Below are positions 26,710 to 36,562 of a stretch of DNA of 64,000 bases, piece by piece. The translations under genes and the position numbers were made by a program. Source of the DNA: Planotetraspora thailandica. GTDB taxonomy: Bacteria > Actinomycetota > Actinomycetes > Streptosporangiales > Streptosporangiaceae. Location of the stretch: contig NZ_BOOR01000018.1 in NCBI RefSeq assembly GCF_016863335.1, positions 1 to 64,000 on the forward strand, in the 5' to 3' direction. Within the stretch, counting starts at the first letter, position 1. Every line of letters begins with the position of its first letter. The notes beneath the pieces are model-generated. The model made no database searches. It saw only the letters and a list, made by a program, of their open reading frames with translations, and had not been told where the DNA came from.

Positions 26710-28791
26710 TCAGTCCTGCTTGCGCGCCCCGAACATGATCTCGTCCCAGGTCGGGACGGACGCGCGGCGGCCTCGCGACTTGCGGGGCCGAGCCGGAGTG
26801 GGCTTGGGCACGGGCGGCGCCGGCGTCTCCGGCTTGGCGTCCTTCGGCGTTTCCTTGACGGCGGCCTTCACGGGCTCCTTGGCGGGCTCCTTGACCGGCT
26901 CCTTCTGCGGGGCCTTGGCCGCCTGGGCGACCGCCGCGGCGGCCGTGCGCGGGTCGGGACGCTTGCCGTTGGTGCCTGCGGCGTCCTGGTCGCCGGTACG
27001 GCCGGCCTCCCTGGCGGCGGGCCGGGCGGGCTCCTCGCGTCGTGCGGGCGGCGCGGGAGTCACTTCTGGGGCCGGCGGGACCGGCTGCGTGACTGTTTCC
27101 GCGGCGGGCGCCTTCGGCGGGGCCGGGCTGGTGTTCGCCAGAGCCTCGGCCGCCGGAGCCTCGCTCGCGGGGATCTCGGTCGCCGGAGTCGCGGTCGTCT
27201 CCTCGGCCACCGGATCGGCGGGCGAGGAGGCCGGAGCCGCATCCGGCACAGCCGGCTTCTCCTCGGCCGTCACCGGCTCGGTCGTGGCGCGCTCCGCCCC
27301 AGAAGAGTCAGCCCCAGAAGAGTCAGACGCAGACGAGCCCGCCGCGGGCGCGCTCTCCTGCACGGAATCGGTTTCGGGACGGCTCGCCTCGCCGGGCGAC
27401 GCGGATTCGGGAGCCGGCGTCTCGGACGCGGTCTGCCCGGAAGTGGTCTGCTCGGGACCGGTCTGCTCGGAAACGGTCTGCTGAGCGGCGGCAGGGCCGT
27501 CGGTGCCGCGCTCCGCCGTCGCCTGGTCTGCGGCGGCCTGGTCTGTGGCGGCCTGGTCTGCGGCGAGGTGGGCGGGTGCCCGGTCGGCGGGGACCGCCGA
27601 TGCGTCGGTGCGCTGCGGCGTCGGGTCGTGCGCGGTCTGCGGTGAGGCGTCCTGCCGAGACGGAGCCGGCTCGGCGGGCTCGTGAACGGGCGGGGCGGCC
27701 GGGATGGCCTCCTGGACCGGTGCCACCCGGTCCTCCACGCCGGACATGCCGGTGATCACGTCGGGTTCCGGAGACCGGGTCTCCGCGACCGGACGCAGCG
27801 GCGTCGGAGCCGCAGGGCTGTGGGACGGCGGGTTCTGTCCGAGCAACGTCGACGGAGGCAGCTTGAACGCGGGAAGCTCCTCCGGCGCGTCCGCCTCGAT
27901 CACCGGTTCCGGCAGCCGGAACGGCTTTGGTGCGGGCTCAGGCCGGGCCGGGGGCTCCTCATGACGAGGCTCAGGCCAGGGAGCGGGCTCTCGCCGCACG
28001 GTGTCGTGCCGGGCGGCGGGCTCGTTCCACGCGGGCGGCTCCTGGCGCAGCGGCGGGTCCAGCCGGGCGGGCGGCTCGTGCCGTACGGCAGGGCGGTCGT
28101 AGTCGGACTCGACGCGCCCGTGGGCGGCGCCGGGAAGCGGGGCCACGGGGGCGAGCTTGGACGCCAGTCGCGGCACGAACGGGCGCACGGTCGTGTCGTC
28201 CCGCTCGGGCTCGACGTATTCGGCCGCCGACAGGCGCATGGCCTCGTCGTCGTTGGGGGTGATGTTGCGGCGGCGCGGGTCGAAGAGCCACTCGGCGTGC
28301 CGGGTGTGCCCGTTCCAGACGAAGCCCAGCTTCACCCGCCACAGGTTGTCGTCGCGCTTGGCGGCGTCCCAGTCGATCTCATCGGCGGGCACGCCGCGCC
28401 GGGTGAGACGCTCGGCCACGAGGTCGCCCAGCGTCGGCCCCGGAGCGCTCTCTCCGGGCATGCGCACCGAGACGCGCTGCGCCTGCTGGGCCATGTACTC
28501 GCGCTCCTGGAGAACGGGTCCCTCGAACCAGCGGACTCGTTCCACCGGGATGCCGGCGGTGGCCGCGATCTCCTCAGCCGACTCACCGGCGCGGATTCGA
28601 GCCTGGATCTCCTTGGGGCGCAACGGACTCTCCACTTCGATCTCGTACTGGCCGAGACGGGAGAAGTTGCCGCGGACCGCGGCACGGAGCCGATCGTCGA
28701 CGGGAAGCGTGAACCGCGTGCCCCGCCCGGCCGTGGCCAGGACGAGATAAGTGCCGTCCTCACTTACCGCGACGAGACGGAGCTCCTGCAT
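26710..28791 (-). CDS. sepH: Septation protein SepH
   Basis: The start at 28791 (MQELRLVAVSEDGTYLVL) matches SepH. Residues 1-180 are the conserved DUF3071 region with a helix-turn-helix-like core (LRPKEIQARIRAGESAEEIAATAGIPVERVRWFEGPV). A long Pro/Ala/Glu/Thr-rich disordered part of about 480 residues follows, and the protein ends in the conserved PTWDEIMFGARK. SepH binds FtsZ and promotes its assembly at sporulation septa in Streptomyces. At 693 residues it is about twice the usual length, all of it in the linker. A frame upstream to 28947 lacks SepH character and is not used. Confidence 0.92.
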   Translation of the reverse strand: MQELRLVAVSEDGTYLVLATAGRGTRFTLPVDDRLRAAVRGNFSRLGQYEIEVESPLRPKEIQARIRAGESAEEIAATAGIPVERVRWFEGPVLQEREYMAQQAQRVSVRMPGESAPGPTLGDLVAERLTRRGVPADEIDWDAAKRDDNLWRVKLGFVWNGHTRHAEWLFDPRRRNITPNDDEAMRLSAAEYVEPERDDTTVRPFVPRLASKLAPVAPLPGAAHGRVESDYDRPAVRHEPPARLDPPLRQEPPAWNEPAARHDTVRREPAPWPEPRHEEPPARPEPAPKPFRLPEPVIEADAPEELPAFKLPPSTLLGQNPPSHSPAAPTPLRPVAETRSPEPDVITGMSGVEDRVAPVQEAIPAAPPVHEPAEPAPSRQDASPQTAHDPTPQRTDASAVPADRAPAHLAADQAATDQAAADQATAERGTDGPAAAQQTVSEQTGPEQTTSGQTASETPAPESASPGEASRPETDSVQESAPAAGSSASDSSGADSSGAERATTEPVTAEEKPAVPDAAPASSPADPVAEETTATPATEIPASEAPAAEALANTSPAPPKAPAAETVTQPVPPAPEVTPAPPARREEPARPAAREAGRTGDQDAAGTNGKRPDPRTAAAAVAQAAKAPQKEPVKEPAKEPVKAAVKETPKDAKPETPAPPVPKPTPARPRKSRGRRASVPTWDEIMFGARKQD

Positions 28792-29306
28792 GCGAGTCCC
28801 TTCGTCATCGTGCTGCGTCTTCCCCCGGACCCTTGAGTTTCTCGCTTGAGCCGGTTGCCTTCCAGCACCGTACCCGGCATGTCCGAACATCGCCTCGCCC
28901 AGGGGTGTGGCAGATGTTGTGACCCCGGTCACATTTGTCGGGTTCACCCTGCTACAGCCTGCCTGTGTACGGCAAGCGGCAGCGTGTCCTCGACGGATTG
29001 TCCCGTACGGCGTCGCCTTGTGTGGCGAAGTCGGCTCATGACGCGAGAGAACGGAGGGTCGTTCTTCCTGAGATGGCGCGTGCCTTCCGGCCGTCCTTGC
29101 GCCGCCGGTGTGGCGGACGCGCCGGTGGACGGCGTCGTGGCCGCCGCGACGGTCGCGACGGCCCGGGAGGGGTTGATGTGCACTGGGTGTCCCCCGGGTT
29201 CTGGTGGCACGCCGGGCTCAGGCTGCCCGTGTCTCGCAATCTCCTCCCTAGCCGGGCGGGTGAGGCAACCCGACACGCCGGGGACGTGTCACAAGGGGCC
29301 GGCTCT
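28792..29306. other. 515-bp gap between sepH and the lactone oxidase gene
   Basis: Several open frames cross this gap on both strands, but none has recognisable domains, a convincing ribosome-binding site or sensible composition. It probably holds the sepH promoter near 28800-28900. I see nothing else that can be supported. Confidence 0.4.
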
Positions 29307-30635
29307 TTACATCGCTGTGGGTCCGGGGCTCTTTCCGGAGGCGCCCGCGTGTGCGTCGCGCCCGAGGACCTGGTCGAGATAGTCGTTGGCGAACAGGCCC
29401 CGGGGGTCGAGCGTGTCGCGCAGCGCGACGAAGTCGGCGAACCGCGGATATACCGTGCTCAGGTAGGCGGCGTCTCGGGTGTGCAGCTTGCCCCAGTGCG
29501 GGCGCCCCCCGAGCCTGGTCATGATCTCCTCTACGCCTTCGAAGTAGGCCGGGTTCGGCGTGGGCCTGTAGATGTGGCAGGCGATGTAGGCCGAGGGCCT
29601 GCCGTACGCGGTGGACAGCCAGGCGTCCGACGGCGGCGTCACCCTGACCTCCACAGGGAAGGTGATCTTCCAGCCGGACCGTTCCACGAGGTCGCGCGTC
29701 TCGCGCAGGGCGTGGGCGAGGTGGTGGCGGGGGATGGCGTACTCCATCTCCAGGAAGCGGACCTCGCGCACCGACGTGAAGATCTTGTAGGAGGTGTCCA
29801 CGCATTCGGACGCGCCGAGCACGGCCGCGGAGACCCGGTTGATTCGGGGGATCAGGCCGGGGAAGCAGGCCCCGGCCGCGCACATGACGCCGAAGAGGGT
29901 GTTCTCGAGGAAGACGTTGTCGAGCCAGCGCTTGAAGTCGCTCGGCGGCTGGGCGGGCCCGGGGGAGCGGTTGTTCCGTTTGACGAGGCACGTGTCGGTG
30001 TGCGGCAGCCAGAAGAAGTCGAGGTGCTCGTCGCGGCCGATGAGCTCGTCGATGGTGTCCAGGATCCGGCTGAACGGCACAGGCTCGCGGCAGGCGTGGA
30101 GGAGGAACGACGGCTCCACCCGCAGCGTCACGGCGGTCAGGATGCCGAGCGCGCCGAGGCCGACCCTGGCCGCGTCGAAGAGGTCGCCCTCCCGCACCGT
30201 GGTGATGGAGCCGTCGGCCAGCACGATCTCCAGCTCGGTGACCTGGTCGGCCAGGCCGCCGATCTCGCGTCCCGTGCCGTGGGTGCCGGTCTGGATCGCG
30301 CCCGCGACCGTCTGCGCCGTGATGTCGCCCATGTTGGCCAGGGCCAGGCCGTGCGCCCGCAACTCCTCGTTGAGGGCGCGCAGCGGCGTGCCGGCCGCGA
30401 CCGTCACCTCGCCGTCGCCGAGCTTGAGAATCCCCGTCAGGCCGTCCGGCCTCAGCAGGATGCCGTCGCTCAGCGCGACCCCGGTGAAGGAGTGGCCGGT
30501 GCCCAGCATGCGGACCCGGCGGCCGCCGGCGGCGGCGTCCCGTACGGCGCGGGCCACGTCGGCGGCCGAGGTCGGAGTCCGGAACTCCACGGGGGTGACC
30601 GACTGATTGCGTGCCCAGTTGACGAAGGCGTCCAT
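29307..30635 (-). CDS. FAD-dependent sugar-lactone oxidase (D-arabinono-1,4-lactone oxidase type)
   Basis: The start at 30635 (MDAFVNWARNQSVTP) fits the family. Residues 15-190 form a VAO-type FAD-binding domain: RMLGTGHSFTGVALSDG, where the His is the usual site of covalent FAD attachment, and AIQTGTHGTG. The C-terminal ALO domain ends with HWGKLHTRDAAYLSTVYPRFADF, in which H-W-G-K is the signature. Such enzymes oxidise aldonolactones or polyols to give ascorbate-like products and H2O2. Length (442) is normal. The actual bacterial substrate is uncertain (alditols are another option). Confidence 0.88.
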   Translation of the reverse strand: MDAFVNWARNQSVTPVEFRTPTSAADVARAVRDAAAGGRRVRMLGTGHSFTGVALSDGILLRPDGLTGILKLGDGEVTVAAGTPLRALNEELRAHGLALANMGDITAQTVAGAIQTGTHGTGREIGGLADQVTELEIVLADGSITTVREGDLFDAARVGLGALGILTAVTLRVEPSFLLHACREPVPFSRILDTIDELIGRDEHLDFFWLPHTDTCLVKRNNRSPGPAQPPSDFKRWLDNVFLENTLFGVMCAAGACFPGLIPRINRVSAAVLGASECVDTSYKIFTSVREVRFLEMEYAIPRHHLAHALRETRDLVERSGWKITFPVEVRVTPPSDAWLSTAYGRPSAYIACHIYRPTPNPAYFEGVEEIMTRLGGRPHWGKLHTRDAAYLSTVYPRFADFVALRDTLDPRGLFANDYLDQVLGRDAHAGASGKSPGPTAM

Positions 30636-30725
30636 GTTCCTCCTCGCGCAGCGAACCGCACGCCCCCGTCGTGGAACATGAACACTACTCATAAATTGGG
30701 CGGCTGCCTATGGTCCGCCCGGTGT

Positions 30726-31916
30726 TCAGAAGGTGTTGTGCTCCACCCGGACGAGTGTGCTGCCGGCCATTCCGACGATCATGGCCGCCAGCGCGCAGGC
30801 GAAGGTGAATCCGAAGGCGTTGGACGCCCCGAACGTGTCGATCAGGTGGCCTCCCGCCCAGGCGCCGATCGCCACGCCGAACCCGATCGCCGTGGACGTC
30901 CACGACATGCCCTCGGTGAGCTGCGAGACGGGGACGAGCCGCTCGATGAGGGAGAAGCCTGTGATCAGGGTGGGGGAGATGGCGAGGCCCGCGAAGAACA
31001 GCGCCACGGCCATGGCGCGGATGTCGTTCAACAGCAGCACTGGCGTGAGCCCGGCGGCGAACACCGCCAGCGCCCTGACGAACCTGCTGCGCAGGCTGAT
31101 CTTCCAGTGGCGGGAGCCGTACCAGAAGCCGGAGACCAGGCTCCCGCCCGACAGGGACGCGAGCAGGAGGCCCGCCGCCACCTTGCTGCCGTGCTCGTCG
31201 GCGAAGGCGACGGTGATGACGTCGACCGAGCCGAACACCGCGCCCATGGCGAGGAAGACGGCCGACAGCAGGGCCACTCCGGGGATGGCGATGGGCGAGT
31301 GGGCGTGGTCCGTGCGCCGTACGGCCGGCGGTTGCGTGGCGCGGAGCGCGGAGAACGCGACGGTGCCGCCGACCGTGAGCACGAGGGCGACCACGAGGCC
31401 CGCGTAGACGCTGACCGTCGTGGCGAGCGCGGTCACGAACGCGGGGCCGCCGACGAAGATGACCTCGTCGGCCACCGACTCGAACGAGAACGCGATGTGC
31501 AGCTTGTCAGGGTCTTTCAGCACGTGGGTCCAGCGGGCCCGGACCATCGCTCCCAGGGAGGTGGCGCTGGCCCCGGCCGCGACTCCGGTGGCGAAAAGGG
31601 TCCAGGTCGGCTGGCCGGTGTGCGCGCACAACATGAGCCCGGAGAGGGAGACCCCGTGGAGGAGGGCGAACGGGACGAGCACCGTGGCCTGCCCGAACCT
31701 GTCGACGAGCCGGCCGGACAGCGGCGCGGAGACGGCGTAGGCCAGGGACACCACCGCCGACACTGCGCCCGCTGTGGCGTAGGACCCGGTCAGCGCGGAG
31801 ATGAGCAGCACGACCCCGATGCCGAGCATCGACATCGGGATCCGCCCGATGAAGCCCGTGATGACGAAGCCCTTGACGCCAGGCGTGCCGAACAGGCCTC
31901 GGTATGGCCCAACCAT
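30726..31916 (-). CDS. MFS transporter (12-helix type)
   Basis: The 396 residues contain about 12 hydrophobic helices, a motif-A-like loop SGRLVDRFGQATVLVP after helix 2 and a long central loop. The overall pattern is that of small-molecule exporters of the YbfB/MFS_1 class. It lies 90 bp upstream of the lactone oxidase gene on the same strand. Its substrate cannot be predicted. Start GTG/ATG choice (MVGPYRGLFGTPGVKGFV) gives a usual short cytoplasmic N-terminus. Confidence 0.85.
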   Translation of the reverse strand: MVGPYRGLFGTPGVKGFVITGFIGRIPMSMLGIGVVLLISALTGSYATAGAVSAVVSLAYAVSAPLSGRLVDRFGQATVLVPFALLHGVSLSGLMLCAHTGQPTWTLFATGVAAGASATSLGAMVRARWTHVLKDPDKLHIAFSFESVADEVIFVGGPAFVTALATTVSVYAGLVVALVLTVGGTVAFSALRATQPPAVRRTDHAHSPIAIPGVALLSAVFLAMGAVFGSVDVITVAFADEHGSKVAAGLLLASLSGGSLVSGFWYGSRHWKISLRSRFVRALAVFAAGLTPVLLLNDIRAMAVALFFAGLAISPTLITGFSLIERLVPVSQLTEGMSWTSTAIGFGVAIGAWAGGHLIDTFGASNAFGFTFACALAAMIVGMAGSTLVRVEHNTF

Positions 31917-32133
31917 GTCGCGGATCCCTTCGGCACAGTGACGTCACGTGATCACAGGGGGCGCTGAGATCACGGTGTGCGTCCGGGCACGCCGGTCGGG
32001 CGGCGGCGGCCCCGGGGCGTCTTATCCCGTGGCACGCGGACGGCGGTTTACGCTGCTCGACCCTAAACGCACAACCGTGCCGAATGGCAAGTGATTTTTA
32101 CGTCTATGGGGCAAAGGGTTTAACCTGGGCCAG

Positions 32134-33345
32134 GTGCGGCTTCTTCCCCGGTTCTCGCATCTTCGTGCCTCCGTGGCCGGGCTGGCCGTGGTGATCACCC
32201 TTGTCATCGTCGGAGGGTTCGTGGCCCTCGGCTCGATGGACGGCTCATCCGACGCCTCATCCAGCGCCTCATCCAGCGCCTCATCGCCGCCGCCGGGCGG
32301 CGGGTCGGCGATCGCGGCCGAGCGGCCGGACACGCTGGACACCCCGGTCGCAGTCCCCGGCCCCGCGCTCCCGGAGGGCTCGCCCGCCACGAGCGGCCCC
32401 GGCGTCACGGCCACCCCGCCGACCCTGCTGGCCATCTCGCGGTCGCCCGTCTCGGCGGACACGCTCCGCGAGATCGGCGCGCTCAAACACGTGCAGAAGG
32501 TCGCCGGAGCCGACGGCGGCACGGTGCAGGTTTCCGGCAAGACCCTGCAGTTGCTGGGCGTCGACCCGGCGGGGTTCCGCTCGTGGACGCCGCAACCCGT
32601 GGCCGACCACCCCGAGGTGTGGAGCGCGCTGGCGAGGAACGAGGTCGTGGCCGACGGCGCGACCGTCGCCAAGTCGGGCATGGTCCTCGGGGACGACTAC
32701 CAGGTCGAGGACGGCCCGTCGCTGCGGCTCGCCGCCTCCGCCACCCTCGGCCTGCCCGGGATCGACGGCCTGGTCAGCCGCGACCTCGGGCGGCGGCTGG
32801 GATTCGCCGCCGACGTCGTCGTCCTCATCCACGCAAAGGGCGGCACTCCCGACCGCGACGCGCTCACGCGCCTGCTCGGCCGCGACGCGCAGTTCGTGCC
32901 CGTCGGGACGACCCAGGAGAAGCCGGCCAAGCCCACGTCGGGCTCAGGGCCCGGGCTGGTCGGCCGGCCCGCCAGCTATCTGGACCTCTACCGGCGCTCC
33001 GCCGGCGTCTGCCCCGGCCTGTCCTGGACCGTGCTGGCCGCCATCGGGCAGGTCGAAAGCAGCCACGGCCGCAACAACGGGCCCTCGTCGGCGGGCGCGC
33101 TCGGGCCCATGCAGTTCATGCCGGCCACGTGGAAGGTCTACGGAGTGGACGGCGACGGCGACGGCGAGGCCGACATCTGGAGCCCCTACGACGCCGTCCC
33201 GTCGGCCGCCAAATACCTGTGCGCCAACGGCGCGGGACAGGGTGGCGACAAACTCAGGAAGGCCGTGTGGTTCTACAACCACTCGTGGGACTACGTTGAC
33301 AAGGTCCTCGGGCTCGCCTCCGCCTACGCCCGCGCGTACGGCTGA
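32134..33345 (+). CDS. Membrane-anchored lytic transglycosylase (SLT domain)
   Basis: A GTG start gives an N-terminal hydrophobic anchor (LAVVITLVIVGGFVALG) and a Ser/Pro-rich spacer of about 60 residues. An unassigned region follows, with four VAAD/VAKS-like segments (about 105-265). Then comes a soluble-lytic-transglycosylase fold: WTVLAAIGQVESSHGRN with the catalytic Glu in Q-V-E-S, SSAGALGPMQFMPATW, and SPYDAVPSAAKYLCANGA. It would cleave peptidoglycan glycan strands outside the membrane. It is divergent from the MFS gene and convergent with ferrochelatase. Confidence 0.88.
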   Translation: MRLLPRFSHLRASVAGLAVVITLVIVGGFVALGSMDGSSDASSSASSSASSPPPGGGSAIAAERPDTLDTPVAVPGPALPEGSPATSGPGVTATPPTLLAISRSPVSADTLREIGALKHVQKVAGADGGTVQVSGKTLQLLGVDPAGFRSWTPQPVADHPEVWSALARNEVVADGATVAKSGMVLGDDYQVEDGPSLRLAASATLGLPGIDGLVSRDLGRRLGFAADVVVLIHAKGGTPDRDALTRLLGRDAQFVPVGTTQEKPAKPTSGSGPGLVGRPASYLDLYRRSAGVCPGLSWTVLAAIGQVESSHGRNNGPSSAGALGPMQFMPATWKVYGVDGDGDGEADIWSPYDAVPSAAKYLCANGAGQGGDKLRKAVWFYNHSWDYVDKVLGLASAYARAYG

Positions 33346-33362
33346 GACGCCGCGGCGTCTAT

Positions 33363-34355
33363 CTAGGAGGCGTCGGGGGTGGGCCTGCGCCGGGGAGCCG
33401 GGCAGCACAACGCCGCGCACCGCGCCGGGACGGGTTCGGCGAGCAGTTCACTCACCATCGAGACGAACCGGGGATGCGTGCCCGCGGTGGACGCCCGGGT
33501 GAAGGCCATCCCGAGCTTCTCGGCCATGGCCGCCGCCTCCACGTCGAGGTCGTAGATGACCTCCATGTGGTCGGACACGAACCCGATCGGCACCGTGACG
33601 ACCGCCCGCACGCCGTCGTCGTGCAGCCGCTCCAGGTGGTCGCAGATGTCCGGCTCCAGCCACGGGACGCTCGGCGGGCCGCTGCGGCTCTGCCAGGCGA
33701 GGTCCCACGAGCGGGCGGGGTCCACCTGCTCGGTGACCAGCGCGGCGGCCTTCCTCAGCTGCGCCTCGTACGCGCCGCCCTGCGGGCCCGCGGTCTGCGC
33801 CATCGACACCGGGATGCTGTGCGCGGTGAAGACCAGGCGAGCCGCGCCCCGTTCGGAGGCGGGGAGCGCGTCGAGGGCGGCCCGCGTGTGGTCGGCCATC
33901 GCCGCGATGAACCCCGGGTGGTCGTAGTAGTGCCGCAGCTTGACGATCTCCGGCGCACCCGGGACGGCCGCGCGGGCCCGGTCGATGTCGTCGAGGTACT
34001 GCCGGCAGCTGGAATAGGAGCTGTAGGCGGCCGTGACGAACGCCGCGGCCCGGGTCACCCCGTCGGCGGCCATCTGGCGGACGGTGTCCTCCAGGAAGGG
34101 TTGCCAATTACGGTTGCCCCAATACACGGGCAGATCGACGTCGAGGGCGTCGATCAGGTCGCGGCACTGCTGGTTGATGGGACTGACGCCGCCGAAGCCC
34201 TGGTAGTGCGCCTCCACCGCGAGCAGCCGCTCCCGGGGCACCCCGCGCCCGCGGACCACGTTCTCCAGAAACGGCATGACGTCTTCGGGCTTTTCCGGTC
34301 CCCCGAACGAGACGATCAGCAAAGCGTCATAAGCCGATGTGCTCCCCATGACCAT
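33363..34355 (-). CDS. hemH: Ferrochelatase, actinobacterial (coproporphyrin) type
   Basis: The protein inserts Fe2+ into a porphyrin; in Actinobacteria the substrate is coproporphyrin III, so the enzyme is also called CpfC. Visible are LLIVSFGGPEKPEDVMPFLENV, the conserved YWGNRNWQPFLEDT, FVTAAYSSYSSCRQY, the catalytic His in VFTAHSIPVSM, and PIGFVSDHMEVIYDLD (the conserved Glu). A cysteine-rich end (RCAALCC) plus an internal Cys are the ligands of the [2Fe-2S] cluster typical of the group. Length 330. A second ATG two codons in is an alternative start. Confidence 0.93.
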   Translation of the reverse strand: MVMGSTSAYDALLIVSFGGPEKPEDVMPFLENVVRGRGVPRERLLAVEAHYQGFGGVSPINQQCRDLIDALDVDLPVYWGNRNWQPFLEDTVRQMAADGVTRAAAFVTAAYSSYSSCRQYLDDIDRARAAVPGAPEIVKLRHYYDHPGFIAAMADHTRAALDALPASERGAARLVFTAHSIPVSMAQTAGPQGGAYEAQLRKAAALVTEQVDPARSWDLAWQSRSGPPSVPWLEPDICDHLERLHDDGVRAVVTVPIGFVSDHMEVIYDLDVEAAAMAEKLGMAFTRASTAGTHPRFVSMVSELLAEPVPARCAALCCPAPRRRPTPDAS

Positions 34356-34474
34356 TCAGCCTACGCAGGTCTGGGGACAGTCGCTTCCGTAGGTGCGCAT
34401 CCTCTCGATCGCGCGGTGTGTTCGGCGGGCGAAAGCCCTTGGGCTCACGCCAAGATCCCGGGTAGGTTCGAGCG

Positions 34475-36475
34475 GTGAGCCAATTTCCGGACATCCATGA
34501 ATACGTAGCCGTGCCGCGCGTGGTGTCGTTGCGGCTCTCGCCCGACGGGACCCGGCTGGTCGCCGTGGTCCAGTCCCTGAACCCCGACCGCTCGTCGTAC
34601 GGCACGGCCCTCTGGGAGATCCCTGTCGAGGCCGGCGACGCCGAGCCGTACCGGCTGACCCGGTCGGCGAAGGGGGAGGCGGGTGCCGAGTTCACCCCGG
34701 ACGGCGAGGTGCTGTTTGTCTCCCGGCGCCCCGACGAGACCGTCAAGGACAACGACGAGAACGTGCCCGCCCTGTGGCTGCTGCCGGAGCGGGGCGAGCC
34801 GCGCAGGCTGGCGACCCGGCCCGGTGGGATCAGCGGGGTCCGGGCCGCCGGAGGGACGGTCGTCTACGCCGCCGGCGTGCTGCCCGGTCACGCCGCCACC
34901 GAGGAGGAGCGCCGCAAGGCCCGCAAGGATGCCGGAATCAGCGCGATCCTGCACGAGAGCTACCCCGTGCGTTTCTGGGACCACGATCTCGGCCCCGCGC
35001 AGACGCGCCTGCTGGCCGGTGCCGTACGGGGAGACGTGCTCGCGGGCCCGGCCGGTGCGGACGACGTGGCCGACCTGACGCCGGAGCCTGGGCGGGCGCT
35101 GGACAACGCCTCGTTCGCCGTCACACCGGACGGCGCCACGGTGATCACCACCTGGATGGTTCCCGCCGGCGACGGAGAGGTGCGCTTCGAGCTGGTCGCG
35201 TTCGACGTCGCGGCTGGGGCGGCGTCACGGCGCACGCTGGCCGCCTCCGACGGCCACGACTTCGGCGGCCCGGTGACGGTGTCGCCCGACGGTCGGTACG
35301 TCGCGTGCTCCCGGGAACGGCTCGGCGACCAGGAGTTGTCGACCGCCCTGGAGTTGTGGGTCGTCGACCTGGAGACGGGCGAGGGCAGGGCCCTCGGCGG
35401 GGAGCTGTTCCCGTCGGCGATCGCGTGGGCGCAGTCGTCGGACGCCCTGTACATCGCGGCCGACCACCAGGGCCGCAGGCCCGTGTTCCGCGTCTCCCTT
35501 GACGGCGACGTGGCCCGGCTGACCACGGACGACGGCGCCTACCAGGAGCTGTGCCCGGCTCCCGACGGCTCGCTCTACGCGCTGCGCAGCGCCGTCGACG
35601 CGGCGGCGCGGCCCGTGCGGATCGCCCCGGACGGCTCACTCACCCACCTGCCCTCGCCGGCGCCGACGCTGGACCTGCCGGGCACGCTGACCGAGGTCAC
35701 CGCCCTCGCCGACGACGGAACGGAGATCAGGGGCTGGCTCGTGCTGCCCGCGGAGGCGTCGGCGGAGAACCCCGCGCCGTTCCTGCTGTGGATCCACGGC
35801 GGGCCGGTGGCCAGCTGGAACGACTGGTCCTGGCGATGGAACCCGTGGATCATGGCCAAGAACGGCTACGCCGTGCTGCTGCCGGACCCCTGCCTGTCCA
35901 CAGGGTACGGCCAGGCCATGATCGACCGGGGCTGGGGCGACTGGGGGCCGGTCACGCACGCCGACCTCATGGCGATCACCGACGAGTGTCTCAAGCGGCC
36001 GGAGGTCGACGAGCAGCGGATCGCCGCCATGGGCGGATCGTTCGGCGGCTACATGGCCAACTGGGTCGCCGGTCACACCGACAGGTTCAAGGCCATCGTC
36101 ACCCACGCGTCCCTCTGGAACCTCGACCAGTTCGCCGGGACCACGGATGCCTCGATGTACTGGCAGCGGGAGTTCGGGGTGCCTGGCTCGGCGCGGTACA
36201 CGCGCCTGTCACCGCACCACTCGCTCGACAAGATCACCACGCCGATGCTGGTGATCCACGGGGACAAGGACTACCGGGTGCCGATCGGGGAGGGGCTGCG
36301 GCTCTGGTGGGACCTCCAGCGTTCGGGGGTCGAGTCCAAGTTCCTCTACTTCCCGGACGAGAACCACTGGGTCCTCAAGCCCGGCAACGCCGTCGTGTGG
36401 TACGAGACCGTGCTGGCCTTCCTGTCCCAGCACGTCCTCGGCACCCCCTGGACCCGCCCGTCATCCCTCGCCTGA
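34475..36475 (+). CDS. S9-family serine peptidase (prolyl oligopeptidase/acyl-aminoacyl peptidase type)
   Basis: A GTG start at 34475 gives 666 residues. The N-terminal half is a beta-propeller with repeated S-P-D-G and TP-D-G blades (SLRLSPDGTRLVA, TVSPDGRYVACS). The C-terminal half is an alpha/beta hydrolase with the nucleophile in AAMGGSFGGYMANW, the Asp in VIHGDKDYRVPI and the His in PDENHWVLKPGN. It cleaves oligopeptides in the cytoplasm; there is no signal peptide. The 420-bp region downstream is occupied by the first phased repeat array, not by a gene. Confidence 0.9.
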   Translation: MSQFPDIHEYVAVPRVVSLRLSPDGTRLVAVVQSLNPDRSSYGTALWEIPVEAGDAEPYRLTRSAKGEAGAEFTPDGEVLFVSRRPDETVKDNDENVPALWLLPERGEPRRLATRPGGISGVRAAGGTVVYAAGVLPGHAATEEERRKARKDAGISAILHESYPVRFWDHDLGPAQTRLLAGAVRGDVLAGPAGADDVADLTPEPGRALDNASFAVTPDGATVITTWMVPAGDGEVRFELVAFDVAAGAASRRTLAASDGHDFGGPVTVSPDGRYVACSRERLGDQELSTALELWVVDLETGEGRALGGELFPSAIAWAQSSDALYIAADHQGRRPVFRVSLDGDVARLTTDDGAYQELCPAPDGSLYALRSAVDAAARPVRIAPDGSLTHLPSPAPTLDLPGTLTEVTALADDGTEIRGWLVLPAEASAENPAPFLLWIHGGPVASWNDWSWRWNPWIMAKNGYAVLLPDPCLSTGYGQAMIDRGWGDWGPVTHADLMAITDECLKRPEVDEQRIAAMGGSFGGYMANWVAGHTDRFKAIVTHASLWNLDQFAGTTDASMYWQREFGVPGSARYTRLSPHHSLDKITTPMLVIHGDKDYRVPIGEGLRLWWDLQRSGVESKFLYFPDENHWVLKPGNAVVWYETVLAFLSQHVLGTPWTRPSSLA

Positions 36476-36535
36476 CCCCGCCAGGGGGATTTCTGGGGTG
36501 AGGGCTTGGTGGTGAGGGATGTGGTGGTGATCCTT

Positions 36536-36559
36536 GGAGGAACCCTGGGAGGAACCCTG
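36536..36559. repeat. 12-bp tandem duplicate
   Basis: GGAGGAACCCTG occurs twice in a row just before the first phased repeat array. It may be incidental or the edge of the array. Confidence 0.5.
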
Positions 36560-36562
36560 GGC

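Noticed and set aside
29039-29382. Small Cys/Gly-rich gene in the sepH-lactone oxidase gap
   Set aside because: No convincing ribosome-binding site, and it would overlap the oxidase 3' end; composition is not protein-like.
28935-31967. A 1010-residue open frame on the plus strand
   Set aside because: It is the antisense of the lactone oxidase and MFS genes, both of which have clear family motifs; its own translation is low-complexity.
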